The translations under genes and the position numbers were made by a program. DNA of 64,000 nt from Plasmopara viticola (lineage: Eukaryota; Oomycota; Peronosporomycetes; Peronosporales; Peronosporaceae), in contig MBPM02000117.1 in assembly GCA_001695595.3 (NCBI GenBank), positions 110,439 through 174,438 of the forward strand. The letters run 5' to 3'. The notes under the pieces were generated by a model, which saw nothing but the letters and a program-made list of their open reading frames with translations, was not told the origin of the DNA and did no database searches. Shown here in pieces: positions 10,511 to 23,168 of this stretch (within the stretch, counting starts at the first letter, position 1; each line of letters begins with the position of its first letter).

Positions 10511-13500
10511 ATTGGAATCAGACGCTGGGGCATGGCAATATTTGCGCTTAAAAATTATACTTCATACATCAAACTTGGTATATGACAGGGCTAAGACATA
10601 TCTACGATAAGCTATCTCCAGCACATTAAAATAAACAAATTGTGCATACGTGTTTCGCTAAATGTCCGATCTCAGAAAATGGCCATTTATTATATTGCTA
10701 TTGTAGTAGCTTTGAGATAGACCGGGTGCATGCCAGACTTGTTTTCCGGCATCTCGTGATTCCTAAACAGAATTGGATGGGAAGCTGATCTTATAAAATA
10801 CATTCGTATCAAGCTGCATTAAGCACGTGCTTTGTCACCATGAAGTTACGCTTAAAAAATGGCTGCTTGGACCAAGCTCTGCTTATAAATGTCTCGCGAG
10901 GTTTAGCTTTCGGAGAGTCCTCGTGGCGCACGAATCGAAAATGTATTCCACTCAACGCCATACGCCATGGCCTGCACCGGACGCGTAATACTCAGACTTC
11001 ACTTTTCCTTTGGATACAGCTGTCCAAAGAGTTAAGGGGATATCACAGGATGACGAGCTGGATCACTACCCAGTGTTGGGCGAGTAATATTGCCGCGGTG
11101 ATGGCTTAAACCCACCCGATAAATGTATTGAGGCTTTTTCTACCTTCGTCCATCTGGTCCCCATTATCGGTGATCTCATCGACGAGGCCACTTTAGATTA
11201 GGGCTTAGCCCGTTAGTGCCACGTCCGTACAGGTGAGGGCTTCTACATGTCCGTCGAGCTTGATGTTTCTTAGGGGCGTGATTGAGCTGTTTTGACAGCA
11301 TAGCCAATAATCAGAGATCACCAATCAGCCAAAGATAGCTGATATTCAAACGATTGTTCGACAGAAAGTCCGCATCGCTTGCTATCATTTGAATTACTAG
11401 CAGGCTCATGAGTTTAGGGCGAAGGAGAAACAATAGATGCGCACATTCCCCACTTGGGATACTTGAGTAAAAGCCCTCCTAGTTTAAGTGGTTCTTTGTT
11501 ATGGCTTGTCGCCCCACGGCTCAGACGCTGCCTTAATCAAAAATGCAGCTTTTGTAGTATGCACAGCCTTAAGAACAGTGGATGATGATGATATATTTTC
11601 GAAGCCTTGAACAACCTCTTTTAAAGCTGGCCCGGTCCACATTGAACATTATGGCCAAAATAATCTGTTTGCTGCCTGTTGGGTTATCAAACCTGCATTT
11701 AGTGCGATGAACACTTCTCGCTCCTTTTCTAAGGAAACAACTGCCAGAAGCTTAGCTTTTGGATTTTGGCGCTTCCCCTTTGGATAGTAAAATTTAGGTC
11801 ATCTCCCTTGGCTTTTGATTAGCTGCAGTGAGCTATTAAACAAATTTTTTGTTTGAGAATCATTGTTTTTAACGAAAAACATTAGATACCCTCAATCACC
11901 TATAATTTGTAAATACAACTCAAGAAAAGCATATATAATAGACAATTGTGTATTAAAAGTCGACGACGAGCCAGCAACATGCAGTGCACTATGTGTTCTA
12001 TGTTATGACGTCGCTCGCAACGACGTCTAATGAATGCAGCCAAAATGTTAGCGAATCATAACACTGATTCTTGACTTGCCTCACCGAATATACACTAGAT
12101 GGCTCAGCTCTGAGATCGTTACGGCTAAAGTGACGAAATCTCAAAGCTACAACAATGTACTCTTATCGGTCTGCGAGCTAGTCGCTTAGGTCATGCCTTA
12201 AAATAAAGTTTGTGTACATCACGCCCAACATAAACTTTTAGCCAGCCGATGATTCGGATTTTCGTGGCTTTATATTATTGCTTTTCTTCTATTGTAGTTA
12301 CCATTGTAGCATGTGTGTAGCGCGAACTTACAAGGGCCATGAAGACTTGACGTCATCCCCACCTTCCATTAAACTATCATTAATTTTTTTCGTTAACTAC
12401 TTTCATATATTTCAAACAAGTTAGTAACTATTAATAGGGGTTGCGCTCGATAAAATGACTCGGTACCAATAAGCTCACCTGATTTATATCATTGTATCGT
12501 CAAAGCAAGCCCACAGAGAATACTGAATGTGTCCGCATTCGTTTCAAGCGTAAAAGCTTAACCTCTGTAAGATTTGACCTTAAATAGCCCAATAAAGATG
12601 AGATGCACCAAAGTCTTGAAAGCAGCAATAGCTGCTCGCGCAGGTAAATCTTTAGTATCAAATTGTATCTAATCTCCAGCTTCAAACTTTTGGTTGTTTT
12701 CCTTTGTGTCGAATAAGTTTTATTTGATCTTGGCTATATTCCATTTGCCTCAATCCCGTCTTATGACACGAAGACTTTGACTTTCTGACGCATTTGGAAG
12801 AGCTCGTATCAATAAGACAACCGTTTTTTCTCCTTTATCAAGCCTAAAGACACAATGTCGTGGTATGAATGGAGCGCGGAGAACGGTAACCCTTACACGT
12901 TAAGCAACGCGTAGCCTGAAAAGCTTAAGCATCAGTGCTCAGCTCAAGCTCAGCGAGTGGAAGCAGGCTGCTCCAACAACGCGGCATTATGCGCACACAC
13001 TGCATAACACATCCTCGACGACGAAGCTAACCCATCTTTTTCTGACCATTTTCTTGCGGATAGTTTATTGTAGACATTCAATCTGAAGCCAAGCCTTTAA
13101 TTCGCAAATTATTTAATACACTGCGCGTGAAGCGCTGTCTCAGTTGAAGACAGTTGGAACTGAAATCAACTTCCTAGAGATAGGATCAACCGATTGCGGG
13201 GCTGTTTTCAATATCGTCGTCTTCAACGCAGCCACTACATGAGCCATTTTCTGTATAATTGGCCGATAAAGGCCTGGAACGTTTAAGTCCTTGACAACTG
13301 TATCATGAACACCCGTATTCGCCTAAGCAACTAGGTCAGTGTTGAGGCGATTGGATCGGAATTACACGATCCAATGTGTGTCACGTTAGTTTGTGATATT
13401 ACTTTATTGTGTGACATGAGCTATGTGAAGGTCCGACCTTTATTAATAAGACAGTACCTATTGCTGAGAAAATAATAGAAAAGCAGTACATGTCCGAATG

Positions 13501-15993
13501 ACATATCGTTACTAGGAATTACTATGATGAGTTGAGGTTGGAGGACAACTATTTCACTTTCTTTCTGAAAAACCTGTATAAAGGTCTGTTGACGTTTTGG
13601 AAATACAAAGTTGCATTAACTTTTGGTAATGAGACTAGTACTAAATCTTAGAGTCAGGCAAATAGCAACTGCAACTAGTACGGACTTTAAATATAAAAGA
13701 GGTTAGTGATGTAAACTCGAGCTTGCAAAAAACTATCGTAGCCCTACTGCATCTGGTAGCACTTGTTGTAATCAGCCTATACCTAAGCCAACAAGACTGA
13801 GCAGTATGCACATCCGTATCAAGGCTGCAAATAAGCTACCAATCCCGCTTAGCTTCAAGTGAGCGTCTGGAGGCTAATTCTGTCATAAAGGCGCTCTAAA
13901 CATCTCGTTATAAGATGACGAAATTGTCCTTGTCCAATGGCCAACCGGCGGCTAATGTGGATGCCCTGCCCGAATAGGACCCGCCCACGGTAAATTTGAA
14001 CACCTCCCAAAAAAAGGAAGGAAAAAATCATTTGCTCAATTTCGAAGGGTGAAATTGATTAAATGTTCATACTGTTGACGCTGAATAACAGAAATGCACT
14101 CAATTTTGAAGCTCGGTAGGAGCAAAAACTTACGTGCAATACCTCAAAAGAGGCAGCGTTTTCATCTGGAAGTTCCAGCTTTTGCAAACCGTTTTGCCCC
14201 GCATAAGGTCAGCCTTGCTAGTGTAAGAAGAAGACTATGAGCTTTGTGCAAGAGCTAAAATCGTTTCCGAGTGACATGGCTAGTAACCCTCTATAAATAC
14301 TAACAGCCTCCATATTTGTGAACTAACTGTGTACGGACATGGCCTGGATGAGACGTTACTTTCCCCAAAGTAGTCACTACTACTTCCACGGAATTTTTAA
14401 GGCCAGAATGTTGCCGTAAATGGCAGCTCAAGCTCTAGAAAGCAAGGGTAGGGTCCCCGTGAGTTTTCAGCTTTGCTGTGCGGATAGAGTGCTGCAAACT
14501 GCTATAAATTTTAGCTTTGCGGTCGAGATAAAGCACTTCAAGCCGGAGGAAGTGCTTTCGTCTATGCTTTATACCCGCTATTTGCGCTTTCTTGTGCCAT
14601 GTGTGCCAAGAGGTGATGAGCCTAATTTACACGGTCAGCGAGTCGTCTTGTCAATGAGAAGAAGGGAAACATAGGAAGCTGTGTTGCTGTCGCGCGTAGA
14701 GCAACGCATGCTTCATCGAACTATAGCTCTGGGTAGCGGAGCTCTTTGCTAGACATCAGCGTAGACGTCCGCGTGTCAATGTACAATCGTGTCGGTACGA
14801 ATACAAGAGGGAAAGGCTCGCATTAATCGGGGACGCATGGAACTCATTATGCGGAGCGAGGCATCTTGTCTTGGACGAAAAGTCTTTAGTATTCAAATTA
14901 AACGAATTGTTCAGACCCCACAGGGCTTTTGAACAGACAAAATTAAATGTCACATAACTGCCCATAGTCGTGCAGAGCTTGATAAGACGAGAGTCTGAAC
15001 CACATTGTCCAGTTGCGAACAATGCTCAAGTGCATGCGCACGAACGTGCATTACGCTAATGTGAAGGAGTGTATCTCCGGTAGAGAAGTACCTGCTTTAA
15101 TAAAATTTCATTGCCTTCGGGCAAATTCTGTCAAGGATAAGCCCATCGTGTATTCGCCAATATGATCACACCAGAAAAACTTAAGTAAGTAAGTTGGTCT
15201 ATACAAGAATATAGTGCCGATTTTGCAAACGTCGCTAGATCACTGCTTATAGTTTTTACAAGAATGGCACATAATACATTCGGGAAAGCAGGTTCCCCAC
15301 AATATTCAAATAACAGCTATTATAGACGCCGATTTTGGCCTTTTCGCATCCAACACGATCATTCAGTGTGAGTTGTGTTGCGTCAAAATTCGCCACCGGC
15401 AACGATCCGACGAAATCGATTCGAGTTCAAATCTTGGAAGCTCAAGGCTGCCGAGAACCCATCTGTCCCAATAGCTACACATAGCTACTTGCGATGAAGA
15501 AATCTCTCGTTGAGTGCAGGATTCATCTGCTATACTCAAGGTCATTCGGGATCGATACAGATTATACGTTTCATCGTCCAGCGCTACAGTCGCCTTAAAA
15601 GTAACTGATCGTAGCGAGGTGGCACCCCCCAGTACAACTTCGATAAAACCTGGAATGGATAATGCTTTGGCTGATTTGTTATCGTGTTCTCCATCCCAAT
15701 GCCCTTGGCGTGTGCCATATCATTCAAATTTCTCATTTTGCGGACAATATGAGCTAGCTTATCGACCTCGTCTGTATTGGTTTCGCTCACGTGCGAGATG
15801 ACACGTGTGTACTCTGGCAAAAGGTGAAGAGAGCGACAAGCTTAAAGACTCAGACAAGAAATTGCCGGCGCGATCGATCGCGAGGTCCACTGCTTTAAGC
15901 TTCTAATGAAAGCTGGGCTGCTGTATCATGTCGGTCGAGAGAAGAGGCACGGTTGGACAAGCCTTACGAATAGGTGCCCGCGATCGTATAAGC

Positions 15994-16104
15994 ACATATG
16001 TGCGTATGTGCGAAGAGTGCCAGCATGCGAAATGCGGTCGCATTATTGGCAAACTTGCGAGCGTCGGCAGCTCAATAGCGACCAAAGTACTGGCCATACG
16101 TTAG
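15994..16104 (+). pseudogene. retrotransposon integrase zinc-finger remnant
   Basis: The plus-strand frame reads TYVRMCEECQHAKCGRI, the CxxC half of the H2C2 integrase zinc finger (typically YV..C..CQ..K). It stops at TAG 16102. The preceding histidine half is out of frame. It is an isolated fragment; other retroelement-like pieces nearby are too decayed to name. Confidence 0.5.
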
Positions 16105-16234
16105 AATGCCATAGGGCTGTGCATGTCAAGTGGTAAGAGCTCTTGACGAGGCAAACGGCTTCCTGACGCATTTGATAGGCCTAGCGCCGAGACGAACTTC
16201 GGTCGGTACGTATATGATGTAGAGGCGGTTTTAC

Positions 16235-16350
16235 AGCCGCCGAGAGCTTCTTGCGAAGTGGCATGATTGTCTCGATATATTGATCTCGTAGAAGCCGCCG
16301 AGAGCTTCTTGCGAAGTGGCATGATTGTCTCGATATATTGATCTTGTAGA
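16235..16350. repeat. 58-bp tandem duplication
   Basis: Two almost identical 58-bp units start at 16235 and 16293 (AGCCGCCGAGAGCTTCTTGC each). A third begins at 16351 (AGCCGCTGA) and breaks off. The two full copies differ at about one base (ATCTCG versus ATCTTG), so the duplication is recent compared with the decayed DNA around it. Confidence 0.85.
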
Positions 16351-17368
16351 AGCCGCTGAAACGTCGCTAACACGAAAGTGGTCCCTGTGATCTAGAATTA
16401 GAAGCAGCAAACGCTTCGTACGTAAGCCGCAGTCCTTTGAGTGCGCGTCGGGAGTTTGGTAGGAGTAACTCCATACTTGCGCTTGAGCTTTACGCTCCCA
16501 GCACCTATGCCGAAGCCAAGAAATCTCGGTGGTGAGTTAGTGAAATGGGTAAAGTTTTTGTCGAGGTTTGAAATGTAGCACTTCGAATATGACTTGATGC
16601 CAAACAAACTTTCCTAGCGGTGATAGTGGTGGTGTGCTCCCAGCCCATATCGGGCACAAGCCACCCTTGTATTTTGGTTTCTTTCAAAAGTAAAATCATT
16701 TAAAAGAATTTGAAGCTGACCGCCATAAGTTTACTCTCTACTTTGAAAATTTCTCTTTTTCATAGATACTTCGCGAGAAGTGGCATTCGGAAAGCCCTCG
16801 CAGTGCGCAAAACAGATGCCATTGCCTGTGTCGGACGGCTTTACCGTTCCTGAAGGTCCTTATTTGTTACATCAGACCCGTTGTGCAGTACATTTTCCGG
16901 GACGGCGACTTGTGTCAGTTTTCGAGTTGCATAGCCTCTCGCCCACTGTACTGTGTGAGCGACTTCAGCCACTGCACCTGTGCATAATCCCTGTTTGAGC
17001 CGCAAAACAAATTTAGTGCAAATAAGAATGATCGGTCAATTCAACATTGAAGTTTAGGATTGCTGATCTATTGCACAGTGTGCAATGTGTGCAATGCGCA
17101 CATCGATTCTTAACAATAGTTAAAGTCGCCCACCATATCTTTACGCGCTTTGTAACTCAGCCAAAGTTAGCCTCAAAAGAGACTTGATAAGGATTTTAGT
17201 CCAGTCAGCAGCTAAATCATAAAACTTCATTCTGTAATCCTAGCGTCATTCCCACTAAAACGGTATACATTTTATAGTATGCATGTATTACTTCAAAGCA
17301 ATATGATGCCCACAACGGCGTGAAGATCGCCCGCCAGCCCAGCAAAATTCGACACCAGCCCGTACGAC

Positions 17369-20300
17369 ATGCAGCTACCAACATATGACGACGTCTTGGA
17401 TCTTTGGGAATGCGCTCGAGTACCCAAAGCCACACCGACTTTGGCGCACTTGCTGCGGGACTCAGTGCCCCCCGACGATCGCGACGACTATGGCGAGACA
17501 GCGCTGCACGTGGCGGCAGCGCATGGAAATGACGAAGCAGTGATTATTCTTCTTCAGTATGGAGCAAATTTAATGGCAGCAGATTGGGTGAGTAAAGAGA
17601 TTGTGGTGAGACGAAGAAATGGACTGACATGTTGTGCATGGGTCGGGTGCAGGAATCTGGCTGGACGCCGCTGCACCGTAGTTTGTATCATCAACATTTA
17701 TCCAGTAAGAAGTTTGTTATAAAGCGATGCACTCAAGCTGTGCACTCAAGCTGTGCTAATAATTTGCTCTTTGTTTAAAGCGTCGTTGCTGCTCCTGCGC
17801 CATGCTCAGCTGCATTTTGGTAGAAACTTTATGCGGAAGTACTTGCGCGAAACAAAAGACCATTCTCAGCAGAGCCCTATGCAGCTCCTCACCTCAAGAC
17901 TGCAGCGCAAGCGTAAGCATTTTTCAGACACTGTAAATGCGCATGATGGCGGCCTCGTCTACACATTTGGGAAACAAGATTACCAGGTAGTACGAGTTTT
18001 CTTATCTTGCTCACCCAATTATTTGCTTCTGAGTGCTCTTGCTTTTGTATATGTGACGTACTTTAGCTGGGATATCATTTGCTGAATGCAGATATGCAGG
18101 TCACTCCACGACTTGTGGAGCTTCCCGCAAACTCACCGATTATTCAGCTAAGTGCCAATAAGTATCACACCATAGCACTGAACGCATTAGGCGAGTGTTT
18201 TGTGTGGGGATTCGGCAAAGGAGGTCGCCTCGGTACCGGAAACGAGTTTGAGTAAGAAATATATTTGCGCAAACGCTCATTGGTAATCAAAACGATATTA
18301 ATTATCACCTGGTGCTTGTTGGCAGCCGTATTGAGCCTACACGTCTAGCTTCACTAGAGACCACACCTATTAAAAGAGTTGCTGCGGGTGAGAACCATAC
18401 GATGGCGCTTTCCCGGGTTGGCCAAGTTTTTTCGTGGGGATCAAACAGTTTTGGCCAGCTTGGGCACACTGGAAAATCAAGCTCGTTGCATAGCTGTTTT
18501 ACACCAAAGCGTATTGATGCTCTTCGCTTTCATGTGATAGCTGAAATTGCAGCTTCCAAGTGCCATTCCGCTGCAATCGATGCTAGTGATGGTGCTGTGT
18601 ACACTTGGGGTAGCAATCGACGGGGTCAGCTTGGGCGCAAGGAAGGCTACGGAACGGATCAGGCTGACGCTACTCCGCGTGGTGTTGATGCGCTCTGTTT
18701 GCGACACTCGATGTGCGTTGTATACGGCAACTACGATTCCGTCCGTGCTGAAAAGGTGGCGCTTTCGGATTGGCAGACTTGTGTGATTCTACGCTGCGCT
18801 TACAATGGTCATAGTCTCGGTCAGGTTTGGCAGTTTGGCTACGATATCTATCGCCCGAGTCGCGTGAAGATTTCGTCTGCTGTCGCGACGAAAAAGGCCG
18901 GCGCCGTCATGTGTGACACGTGGGAACCCACTTGCAAGCAGGGTGGCATAGACATTGTTGAAGTGTCGTGCGCCCTGAACCATTCTATTGCATTAAGTGC
19001 TTGCGGCTCCGTCTTTACTTGGAGGCACAATGTGCCACCGCTTTCACATCAATCAAGCAGCAACTCAAAAAATCATCGTATCAACTTATCAGAAGACAAT
19101 GCATCGTCTACACCGTCACTTGAGGCACCACAGTGTGTCCTGTTAACCGATTTCGGTCCCGTGGCAAATGTATGTGCTTCTCAGGATAATTGTGCCGTTG
19201 TCACGCAGCAAGGTGATCTTGTGACATGGGATTGTGAACAACAAGGCATTCTGGGTCATGAGCGCGGCAACACATGGCAATCAAGCCCAAAGCGCGTTGC
19301 AGGTGTGAAAAAGGCGGTTGCAGTGACAGCAGGCCACCAACACACGGCAGTACTTGTTGCACCCGTCCATCCCGAATTGAACGCTGGTTTAGAGAACACT
19401 CTATGTAGTCGGGGCACGGTACCCTCTTTAATGCAGCTTGTGGAACGTAAGATTTCGACATGTGTGGATGTATCGAATTGTGCGTCAGTGTGGCAATATG
19501 CTGAGCGCTACGCTGCATTCCAACTACTAAACTATTGCGTTGAGTACATGCGATGCAATTGGGATGTTTTGCTGGATGCCGTGGGGCGAGATCGCATGGA
19601 AATGCTATATGACGTGATGCTACCTCCTGTACAAGATTCGAAACCAAAGATAAATTCGATTTCTGGTGAGGTAATTAGTAAGCCTGGAAAGAATACGAGA
19701 ATCGCAAAACATTTATCTGCAACTAAAAGTGCGATAAATAATGGATCGACGTCATTGGGAGCTGCGACACTGAATGAAAATGAGGAGCTACTCGCAAAGG
19801 CCACCCTAGAAAGCGCTTCCAGTACGTCGTCCATGGTATCAAACAAGTCGACCAAACGACGCAAAGGCAGACACAGCAAGTTCGTACCTTTGAAGTCATT
19901 CTTGACCAACGAGGCCACACTAGTATCCAAACGTCGTGAAGCCGGTAGCCCCTGGGGCTTCACTGCCACTACTACCCCTTCTCAGCCTGAGGAAACCCAA
20001 AGCAATACCGTAAGCTTACCCGCTACACCTGCGTATTTGGAAGCATTTCCTTTACCAGTGTCTTCTTTCCGCAAGGTCTGTCTTGACGGCACTATTTCAG
20101 ATCAGCGTGAAGGTAGCATTGGTAGCCATTTATCGGCAAGTCCGGGGCTCCCTTGCTCATCACTTCCAGTGCCAAAGAAGCAGATGCTAGACTACGATGG
20201 TGCAGATTACGAACAAGTGACGGCATTTTCGCTAGATGCATTCCTGAAAAAATCCGCTGTTCGTAATAATCATTGCAAACGGCGTGCGCCTGCTGCTACG

Positions 20301-20915
20301 ACTTGGAGTAGCCAAATCACAGACGCGATAGCCGAGATGAAAATTTGTTCGAAGACGCTAAAAGAGATCCAAGAGGAGGAAGAAGCTTCAGCAGCGTATA
20401 TACGCGAAGCCAAGGCACGTTTAGGTGGCACTGTCGCCCATGTTCAGCGATCTCACTCGACAATTAATAGTTGGGGACTCTGCCAACCTCCGGAGCACGT
20501 GTCGTTGATCGATATTCAACGGCTGCAGGAAGAGCACAAGTTTCTGGAGCAGCAGCGCCACATTATGTCGAATATCGAGCAAGAGCAAGCAGCCACAGCT
20601 CGAGCGATGGCAGCAGCAGCCGTATGTGATACCTTTCAGTCAAAAATGGAAAAAAGTAAAAGGGGCAATCGCCGAGTGCAGAAGGCGGCCAAATTCAGCA
20701 CAGGAAGAAAAGGGCCCGCCACGTCAGCTAGTCGTAAAAATGAACCCTGTGAAAGACAGAGCAAACAGAACAAGCAGAAAAAGGCGAAGGAGCGTCGGAA
20801 GGCAGTGGGTGGGACGCTTGCAGAATATAGAAAGAAAGACAGCGCACAGCGTGTTGGTGTCATGTTCTCGAACGATGGCCACTTGAAACCATTGCATTCG
20901 CACTCACTGCGGTAG
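17369..20915 (+). CDS. ankyrin/RCC1-repeat protein, IBTK-like (5 exons)
   Basis: Exons 17369-17587, 17653-17704, 17781-17986, 18067-18251 and 18326-20915 join in frame, with GT..AG introns of 65-80 bp, to give about 1083 residues. Residues 40-100 hold ankyrin repeats (DYGETALHVAAAHGND, then GWTPLHRSLYHQH across an intron). From about residue 145 come RCC1 blades (GGLVYTFGKQDYQLGYH, GECFVWGFGKGGRLGTG, GQVFSWGSNSFGQLGHTGK, AVYTWGSNRRGQLGRK). A helical region near residues 560-630 (YAAFQLLNYCVEYMRCNWD) resembles the BTB-associated part of IBTK-family proteins; no clear BTB domain was seen. The C-terminus is low-complexity, charged and coiled-coil (LQEEHKFLEQQRH, KRGNRRVQKAAKF). Ankyrin followed by RCC1 matches inhibitor-of-Bruton-kinase proteins, which act as substrate adaptors for cullin-3 ubiquitin ligases in animals; that role is inferred only. 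The ATG at 17369 is the first giving the ankyrin frame. Confidence 0.85.
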
Positions 20916-22320
20916 ACAATGCAGTGTAGATACTGCCACCACACGACTTTAGCAAAGATAGCAGATCTCCATAATTGAGACCTGAAGTGTACTTTTTAGG
21001 CCAATAAAAGGTCTATTTACTCTTGAATTACCAAGAAAAAATGGTTGTAAACCCAAAGTTAACACATCTACTCAAATTTCGACATCGATGTGAATATGTT
21101 GTTGTCTATTTATTGGTGTTTCACATTGCGAATATCAAATAGTCTTCAGCAATTAAAGTATGATTGCTACCGATCAAATCATTTGCTGGTCCCCGACATG
21201 TGCACTATGTACCGCATCAATTATTTGCGTATCATGAAACTCTTCACCTTCTTGGAAGCAAAATCGACAGCGCGGGAAACAATTATAATTTTTTTTTGTA
21301 CGGCATGCGAGAATCACACTTGACGTACTCACACAGGCATGCAAGTTTCACTTTGGAATGGCAAAGCTGAGTCAACAAAAACCATGACTCGAACGCACAT
21401 ATTTAAATCGTTCATGCTTGTATTGTATTGTATTACGTTATCGCGTTGCCAAGTTATGCACGTGCTAGGCTCTATGGCTAGTCCACGGCATAAAGTGGTG
21501 TCCGCATACGTCGGGTCTTGTTCGGCGGGCAGTGCAGCCAGCACCGAGGCCGTGAGGGTCTTCCATTATTTTGTGTAGTTCTGACGTGGTAAGAGCCCAG
21601 GTGGCGCCCTGGTGCCGGAGACCGTCGCGTCGAGAGTGAGACCCGTTAGAGCACCTGCCCGAAGCGCGCGAGCATTTAGCCCCCGCGCTAGATAGGAGGG
21701 CGTCACCCCAACCTTTTCTGAAAACGTTCATGCTTGCTCTGTTGAAAAGCTTTATTTTTGTACAGTGCGAGCATTATTAAATTTTAGCGCCCAATCTTTC
21801 TTGTGGTGTTCGAGAGCAAAAACATTTTAAAAACGAACTTAATTTCGTGGTCGTTGCGTATTTCTTATTCTATTGTGGTAACCATAGCTTTAAGCTTACT
21901 ACGTAGCTCAATTCTAATATGATTATGAGCTACCTTGCAAAGGTGAACTCTTTTTCGGCGGGTGCTAGATCTGACATCTTTTTACACGAACACCAAATTG
22001 CAGTGTACGATACAGTAATGGTTCGTATAGTACTTACTGTATTGTAGCATATTGCTGTATTGAAGCAAATTTGCCCTACCCGCGCAGTTCGTACTTCGCA
22101 CAACGATTGGCTTAAACATTTTCCTTGGATTCCATCTGCTCTAATTATCACAAGGCCTCCACTATTAAATTGGAGCCGGCGCGAAGCCACGGACGAACAG
22201 ATCAGCAACGACGCTCACTACGTGTCGGTGCTTCCTAGCGCGCCACTTCTCGACAGGAATTCTTGACAGCCCATTAAGGGCGTAGTGCTTACAGAAATAG
22301 CCGCAATCCTTACCAACAGT
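20916..22320. other. intergenic, no gene seen
   Basis: AT-rich apart from a distinctly GC-rich block at about 21500-21715. That block could be a repeat or LTR fragment; I could not match it to anything else in the window. AATAAA near 21003 could serve as a polyadenylation signal for the upstream gene. Confidence 0.4.
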
Positions 22321-22608
22321 ATGATCGTCGTGTTCGGCAGCTCAAACGCCTTTGGACGCGACGTAAGCGAAATGGAAATGATGGTCCTGGCCGGTACAGT
22401 CTTTGTAATCTCCGTTCTTCTTGTTCTCGTCTACAAGCTGGCGCGCGGTTGGGACGACTTGGACAAGGATGATTTTGGTGCCAGCGTGCTGCCACTACAT
22501 ACATCGCGCGCCACTAATCGCTGGGTTAACAGTCGCAAGACGCATTTTGGTCGCCTCGGCACGATACAGGAGAACGAAGTGTTTTCTTTTAGCTCAAAAA
22601 AGCGGTAA
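22321..22608 (+). CDS. small single-pass membrane protein, unknown function
   Basis: The 95-codon frame has one clear membrane segment (MVLAGTVFVISVLLVLVYKL, residues ~22-41). A polar, basic tail follows (ARGWDDLDKDDFG, NRWVNSRKTHFGRLG). The frame stays open upstream to a GTG at 22285, but ATG 22321 is the first methionine. The stop lies in GTAAGC, which also looks like an intron donor. With an acceptor at 22848 (TTCGCAATCCAG) a further exon of ~40 codons stays open (contains SVPGAASGTWDYRQRHYP), but the implied ~240-bp intron is longer than those of its neighbours. The family is not recognised. The membrane anchor is visible; the start and the 3' end are uncertain. Confidence 0.5.
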   Translation: MIVVFGSSNAFGRDVSEMEMMVLAGTVFVISVLLVLVYKLARGWDDLDKDDFGASVLPLHTSRATNRWVNSRKTHFGRLGTIQENEVFSFSSKKR

Positions 22609-23168
22609 GCGGCGTTGTTGCGACAGCAGCCGCGATATACTCGAAAGCATTTGTTTGCTGCGAGTCTGGCCAAATGAGCCACCCATTTCGCGATCGTGTT
22701 TAGCCATGTAGAATTAAAGGACAGCCAGTATTTAAGCCGCACTTTCGGACTGAACGTGTTGGGCTGGTTAGCGGGAGTGTCTGTTCCCCGCTGCCGTAGA
22801 ATTCGTATTTAATTTAAACGTTTCATATTTTCTTTCTTCGCAATCCAGTTGTAGCCGATCGCTACCGTTTCGGGACGCACGTATGCACAACGCGCAATAT
22901 TCAGTACCTGGTGCGGCATCTGGGACGTGGGACTATCGTCAGCGGCACTATCCTTGCGTTCAAGATCCATAAGGATGTGTGTGACAAGATGGGATAGTAA
23001 GATGTTGCCATTTGCGAACGCAGATTTTTTTGCTACATGTACATATACAAGTGTCTCGTCGTGACGTCAAGGAACAATTTCCCGACTCTTTGTCACGCAA
23101 TAAATGTAGCGAACGACTGAGTTAATAACATTAAACATGTAAGGTCAGAACTCTGCTAAAAAAATTAA
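22609..23168. other. intergenic or 3' exon region
   Basis: Open in more than one plus-strand frame from 22849 to about 23000, which may be a second exon of the membrane-protein gene or chance. Otherwise no feature was seen up to the stop codon of the minus-strand gene at 23169. Confidence 0.3.

Larger units (their letters stand above)
7401..17368. other. gene-poor 10-kb stretch
   Basis: AT-rich sequence with many short stop-limited frames and no recognisable intact gene. It contains the diverged ~108-bp repeat (8106-8790), an unassigned open frame (10055-10510), an integrase zinc-finger remnant (15994-16104) and a 58-bp tandem duplication (16235-16350). An 84-codon frame at 14420-14674 and an 89-codon frame at 10840-11109 show no recognisable domain and were not called. 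Confidence 0.5.

Noticed and set aside
15360..15440. tRNA-like T-loop string (GAGTTCAAATCTTGG)
   Set aside because: No acceptor, D or anticodon stems could be paired around it on either strand.
18477..20944. Minus-strand open frames across the ankyrin/RCC1 gene
   Set aside because: Antisense shadows of a well-supported multi-exon gene with no domains of their own.
21465..21731. 88-codon minus-strand frame in the GC-rich block
   Set aside because: Composition follows the GC content; no domain, and no clean partner exon. Left as an unexplained GC-rich segment.
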